DNA of 11,627 bases from an uncultured Brevundimonas sp. (GTDB lineage Bacteria > Pseudomonadota > Alphaproteobacteria > Caulobacterales > Caulobacteraceae). The notes beneath the pieces were generated by a model, which saw only the letters and a list, made by a program, of their open reading frames with translations, did no database searches and was not told where the DNA came from. The translations under genes were made by a program, and so were the position numbers. The stretch is from the NCBI GenBank assembly GCA_946481425.1, contig CAMLNT010000064.1:1-11627 (forward strand), written 5' to 3'. Positions 9,220 to 11,627 of the stretch are shown here, one piece after another. Positions within the stretch are counted from its first letter, which is position 1, and each line of letters opens with the position of its first letter.

Positions 9220-11015
9220 GCCTGATCCAGCCAAGCCCGGGCCTCGCCCTGCATCAGGGGCCCGACCCTGGTCAGGACTTTGGCATGGTAGGCGTCCATC
9301 CACGCGCGCTCGTCGGAGGTCAGGAGGTCGGTCTTGATCAGTCGTCGGTCAATCGGCGCCATGGTCAGGGTCTCGAAGCCGAGCATGGGCCGCTCGCCCC
9401 CGGGAATGGGCGTCGCAGGCGTAACGACCTGCAGGTTTTCGATACGGATGCCCCAGTGGCCTTCCTTGTAATAGCCGGGCTCGTTGGACAGGATCATGCC
9501 CGGCAAGAGCGCCTGGGTGTTCGGCAGCTTGGAAATCCGCTGGGGCCCCTCATGGACGCCCAGGTAGCTGCCCACGCCATGGCCGGTGCCGTGATCATAG
9601 TCGAGGCCGGCCATCCACAGCGGCAGGCGGGCCAGGGCGTCGAGTTGCGATCCGGTGGTGCCTTCGGGGAAGCGAACGACCGTCAGGGCGATGTGGCCCT
9701 TCAGAACGCGCGTGAAGCGATCCTTCTGCTCATCGGTGGGCTCGCCGATAGCCATGGTACGCGTCACGTCAGTGGTGCCGTCCAGATACTGGCCGCCGCC
9801 GTCGACCAGAAGGAGCGTCCCCTCCTCCAACTTGCGGATCGTCCGCTCGACGGGCCTGTAATGCGGCAGGGCGCCGTTCGGGCCAGCTCCGGCGATGGTA
9901 TCGAAGCTGAGGTCCTTCAGTTCGCCCGTAGCCTCCCGGAAGCCTTCGAGCACGCGCACGACCTCGGCCTCGTCCGGCAGGGCGTCCTGCGCCTCGGTCG
10001 CCACCCAGTGCAGGAAGTTCGACAGGGCAGCCCCGTCGCGCACGTGCGCCCGCCGTGCGCCCTCGACCTCGACGGCGTTCTTGGCCGAGCGCGGCAGGGT
10101 GCAGGGGTCGGTCCCACGCACGACGGTCGCGCCCGCCTGCGAGAGGCGATCGAAATACCAGGCGGAGGATTGGGCCGGGTCGATCAGGACCGACTGGCCC
10201 TTCAACGAATCGAGGGCGGGCGGAAGGGCGTCGGGGGACTGGAGCGCGACCTCGTTGCCCAGCCAGCCCTGAAGGCCGTCGGTGACCTTCGCCGGATCGA
10301 GGAACAGGCGGGCATGGCCGTCCCTGTCCACGATGGCCTGGGCGATCGGCAGCGGGGTGCGGATGACGTCGCCACCCCGGATGTTGAACAACCAGGCGAT
10401 CGAGGCCGGCGCGGTGATCACGGCCGATTCTGCCCCGGCCTTGGCGATCGCATCACCGACGCGGCGCCGTTTGGATTCGCTCGACTCGCCCGAGAAGCGC
10501 TCCTCATGGGGCACGACCGGCGCCTGGGGCTGGGCAGGACGGTCGGCAGCCCAGGCCGAGTCGATCGGGTTGGTGTCGACGGGCTTCAGGGTGGCCCCGG
10601 CGCGGGCGGCGGCGCGCTTCAGATGTTCCAGGGCCGTCGGACTGTGAAGACGCGGATCGTAGCCGAGCACCGCGCCCCTGGCTGCGCCTTCGATGAAGGC
10701 AGGCGGCCCGCCATCGACCAGGTCGAGATATTCGAAATAGGCCGGATCGACCTGATCGCGCACCTGCACGGTATAGCGCCCATCGGTGAAGATGGCGGCG
10801 CGATCGCGCATCACGACCGCCGCGCCCGCCGAGCCGGTGAACCCCGACACCCACGCAAGGCGCTCGTTGGCCTCAGGCAGATATTCATTCTGGTGCTCGT
10901 CCTCGTGCGGGACGATCAGCCCGTCGAGGCCCTGCCGCTCAAGTTCTTTTCTGAGGCGCGGCAGATGTTTGGAGGCGAATGAACGGTCGGCGGCTTCTTG
11001 GAAGGTCTGGCGCAT
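9204..11015 (-). CDS. X-Pro aminopeptidase, three-domain M24B metallopeptidase
   Basis: A 603-residue enzyme that removes the N-terminal residue from peptides with proline in second place. It has the long eukaryote-like APP1 architecture: two creatinase-like N-terminal domains (about 15-150 and 165-310), the pita-bread catalytic domain (about 315-535) and a C-terminal extension. All five dimetal ligands are seen: Asp405 (LLVDGGG), Asp416 (GTTDVTRT), His479 (GTGHGVGSYLGVHEGP), Glu512 (SNEPGYY) and Glu526 (GIRIEN), plus the supporting His385 (LPHYRP) and His488. No signal peptide, so cytoplasmic. The ATG at 11015 begins the conserved N-terminus, but the only good ribosome site, GGAGG, ends one base before it, which is unusually tight. 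It heads a minus-strand set with the DUF2272 gene. Turnover of proline- or hydroxyproline-containing peptides would fit with the hydroxyproline genes 5 kb away, though they are not in one operon. Confidence 0.96.
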   Translation of the reverse strand: MRQTFQEAADRSFASKHLPRLRKELERQGLDGLIVPHEDEHQNEYLPEANERLAWVSGFTGSAGAAVVMRDRAAIFTDGRYTVQVRDQVDPAYFEYLDLVDGGPPAFIEGAARGAVLGYDPRLHSPTALEHLKRAAARAGATLKPVDTNPIDSAWAADRPAQPQAPVVPHEERFSGESSESKRRRVGDAIAKAGAESAVITAPASIAWLFNIRGGDVIRTPLPIAQAIVDRDGHARLFLDPAKVTDGLQGWLGNEVALQSPDALPPALDSLKGQSVLIDPAQSSAWYFDRLSQAGATVVRGTDPCTLPRSAKNAVEVEGARRAHVRDGAALSNFLHWVATEAQDALPDEAEVVRVLEGFREATGELKDLSFDTIAGAGPNGALPHYRPVERTIRKLEEGTLLLVDGGGQYLDGTTDVTRTMAIGEPTDEQKDRFTRVLKGHIALTVVRFPEGTTGSQLDALARLPLWMAGLDYDHGTGHGVGSYLGVHEGPQRISKLPNTQALLPGMILSNEPGYYKEGHWGIRIENLQVVTPATPIPGGERPMLGFETLTMAPIDRRLIKTDLLTSDERAWMDAYHAKVLTRVGPLMQGEARAWLDQACAPL

Positions 11016-11057
11016 GCCTCCGCTTACGCCGCCCGGCCCGCCAAATCAAAGTCCGGC

Positions 11058-11077
11058 GCGACAGCCTGTCGCCTGTC
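11058..11077. promoter_or_regulatory. Inverted plus direct repeat upstream of the X-Pro aminopeptidase, possible operator
   Basis: GCGACAG-C-CTGTCGC (11058-11072) is a 15-bp interrupted palindrome. It overlaps a tandem direct repeat GCCTGTC/GCCTGTC (11064-11077). It lies in the 125-bp gap between the divergent aminopeptidase and the small orphan gene, 43-62 bp upstream of the aminopeptidase start. That is a sensible place for an operator, but I recognise no regulator for it, and no clear -35/-10 pair was found around it. Confidence 0.35.
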
Positions 11078-11140
11078 AGGAGAGAACCATTCGCGCTCTG
11101 ATGGATTACTATGTTCGGTAGCCGACAGGGAAACAGGCCC

Positions 11141-11323
11141 ATGACCGCACCCCTCACCCCGCTCGAAGCCCTCGAAGATCTGGTGGATCGCCTGGCCGGA
11201 TCCGGCTTCACCGATTCCGACGGCAAACCTCTGGAAATGACCCCGGCGTTCCGGTCCGCCGTTGCGGTGCTGGACGAGCGCCTTCCGGCCGAGGAGCGAA
11301 GTTTCGCACCCAGCGACCGCTGA
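11141..11323 (+). CDS. Small hypothetical protein (60 residues)
   Basis: A short soluble, acidic protein, beginning MTAPLTPLEALEDLVDRL and ending in a charged tail. The first half is probably an amphipathic helix (residues 7-20). A conserved-looking DGKPLEMTPAFRSAVAVLDERL stretch follows, read as a loop and then a second helix (about 31-52). I do not recognise a named domain. The frame is open from an ATG at 11111, but that start has no ribosome site; the ATG at 11141 has an ACAGGGAAACAGG stretch upstream and begins a more protein-like sequence. Codon use with G or C in third positions agrees with its neighbours, which supports a real gene. It stands alone, diverging from the aminopeptidase and converging on tRNA-Gln 24 bp away. 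Confidence 0.65.
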   Translation: MTAPLTPLEALEDLVDRLAGSGFTDSDGKPLEMTPAFRSAVAVLDERLPAEERSFAPSDR

Positions 11324-11347
11324 TCGATTCTGTCTTCGGGAAGTCGG

Positions 11348-11421
11348 TGGCTGGGGAACTAGGACTCGAACCTAGAATGACGGTACCAAAAACCGCTGTG
11401 TTACCATTACACCATTCCCCA
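11348..11421 (-). tRNA. tRNA-Gln (anticodon TTG)
   Basis: A complete 74-base tRNA on the minus strand. The acceptor stem TGGGGAA (from 11421) pairs with TTCCCCA (11358-11352). The anticodon stem GCGGT/ACCGT encloses a seven-base loop TTTTGGT with TTG at 11389-11387. The T arm is CTAGG-TTCGAGT-CCTAG, the discriminator is G and CCA is encoded (11350-11348). The U-type first base of the molecule and the TTG anticodon are both typical of bacterial tRNA-Gln, which reads CAA and, by wobble, CAG. Confidence 0.97.
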
Positions 11422-11437
11422 GCAGGACCGGCGCAGC

Positions 11438-11452
11438 CCCGGCAGGGCCGGG
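11438..11452 (-). other. GC-rich hairpin in the tRNA-Gln 5' leader
   Basis: CCCGGC (11438-11443) and GCCGGG (11447-11452) form a six-base-pair stem with a three-base loop, inside the roughly 34-base leader that the predicted promoter would give tRNA-Gln. It is not followed by a T-run, so a role in leader processing is more likely than termination. Confidence 0.35.
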
Positions 11453-11461
11453 AGAGCGGGC

Positions 11462-11490
11462 GAAATAGCCGAACCGAACGTCCTATGCAA
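11462..11490 (-). promoter_or_regulatory. Promoter of tRNA-Gln
   Basis: On the minus strand, TTGCATA (11490-11484), a 14-nt spacer and GCTATTTC (11469-11462) fit the Caulobacter sigma-73 pattern. The -10 matches GCTANAWC at seven of eight places; the -35 is weaker, with TTG kept. It would start RNA near 11455, about 34 bases before the tRNA. Confidence 0.55.
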
Positions 11491-11507
11491 CACGGCAAAT
11501 GAGGCGC

Positions 11508-11536
11508 TTGCCGCGGATAAGGCGCCTCGCTATAAG
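11508..11536 (+). promoter_or_regulatory. Promoter of tRNA-Pro
   Basis: TTGCCGC (11508-11514), a 14-nt spacer and GCTATAAG (11529-11536) match the Caulobacter sigma-73 consensus at six of seven and seven of eight positions. Read as a classic sigma-70 promoter, it is TTGCCG, 17 bp, TATAAG. Transcription would start near 11543, giving a leader of about 35 bases before the tRNA, again with a GC-rich inverted repeat (11551-11565). Confidence 0.65.
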
Positions 11537-11577
11537 CCCGCTTCCCCGGACGGCGCGGCGCGCCGGTCGGGACAAGT

Positions 11578-11627
11578 CGGAGTGTGGCTCAGTCTGGTAG
11601 AGCACTGCGTTCGGGACGCAGGGGTCG
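11578..11627 (+). tRNA. tRNA-Pro (anticodon CGG), 5' part only
   Basis: The window ends inside this tRNA. Visible are the 5' acceptor strand CGGAGTG (11578-11584), the D arm from GGCTCAG to AGAGC, and the anticodon stem CTGCG/CGCAG (11605-11609 and 11617-11621) around the loop TTCGGGA with CGG at 11612-11614. The start of the variable region follows. CGGAG at the 5' end and a CGG anticodon are typical of bacterial tRNA-Pro reading CCG. The T arm and 3' acceptor strand are outside the window. Confidence 0.95.

Noticed and set aside
9285..10982. Long plus-strand frame of 565 codons opposite the aminopeptidase
   Set aside because: It mirrors the M24B gene, whose full catalytic set is present, and shows only Arg/Gly/Ala-rich sequence with no domain.
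11208..11498. Minus-strand frame of 96 codons across tRNA-Gln
   Set aside because: It reads through the complete tRNA-Gln, giving the spurious GNTAVFGTVILGSSPS sequence seen when tRNA genes are translated.

Overview
The window looks like chromosomal DNA of an alphaproteobacterium of the Caulobacterales, most like Brevundimonas or Caulobacter. The reasons are the high G+C content, the similarity of the ligase and the X-Pro aminopeptidase to caulobacterial forms as I remember them, and tRNA promoters that fit the Caulobacter housekeeping consensus (TTGACGS, 10-14 nt, GCTANAWC). The genus is an inference; nothing in the window fixes the species. I see no insertion sequence, integrase, phage gene or CRISPR array.

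Layout. At 1-55 lies the 3' part of a tRNA-Ser with a hairpin just after it. A 156-residue NTF2-like orphan (147-617, +) converges on a small Pro/Glu-rich lipoprotein (629-985, -). Next is a divergently arranged set of catabolic genes: an FAD-dependent D-amino acid/D-hydroxyproline dehydrogenase (1044-2267, -) faces a DapA-family deaminase (2339-3259, +) and a two-cysteine 4-hydroxyproline epimerase (3259-4257, +). Together these three would carry out the first three steps of trans-4-hydroxy-L-proline breakdown: epimerisation to cis-4-hydroxy-D-proline, oxidation to pyrroline-4-hydroxy-2-carboxylate, and deamination/dehydration to alpha-ketoglutarate semialdehyde. The last enzyme (semialdehyde dehydrogenase), a transporter and a regulator are not in the window.

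The housekeeping NAD-dependent DNA ligase gene ligA (4257-6572, +) follows the epimerase with a one-base TGATG overlap, and a small VOC/glyoxalase-fold protein (6587-6955, +) follows ligA. A 198-bp gap holding a 9-bp triple repeat and small hairpins separates these from a minus-strand block. Read in transcription order, that block is a three-domain M24B X-Pro aminopeptidase (9204-11015), a secreted DUF2272 protein overlapping it by 16 bp (8221-9219), and an aldo/keto reductase (7154-8143). A 60-residue unknown protein (11141-11323, +) is followed by tRNA-Gln(TTG) on the minus strand and the 5' part of tRNA-Pro(CGG) on the plus strand. The two tRNAs diverge from a 156-bp spacer that holds back-to-back promoters of the same design.

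Most of the region is ordinary core or accessory metabolism. The points most worth a second look are the coupling of a hydroxyproline-catabolic operon to an essential replication gene, a roughly 90-residue insertion in the ligase helix-hairpin-helix region, and the serine found where NlpC/CHAP-type peptidases carry their catalytic cysteine in the DUF2272 protein.
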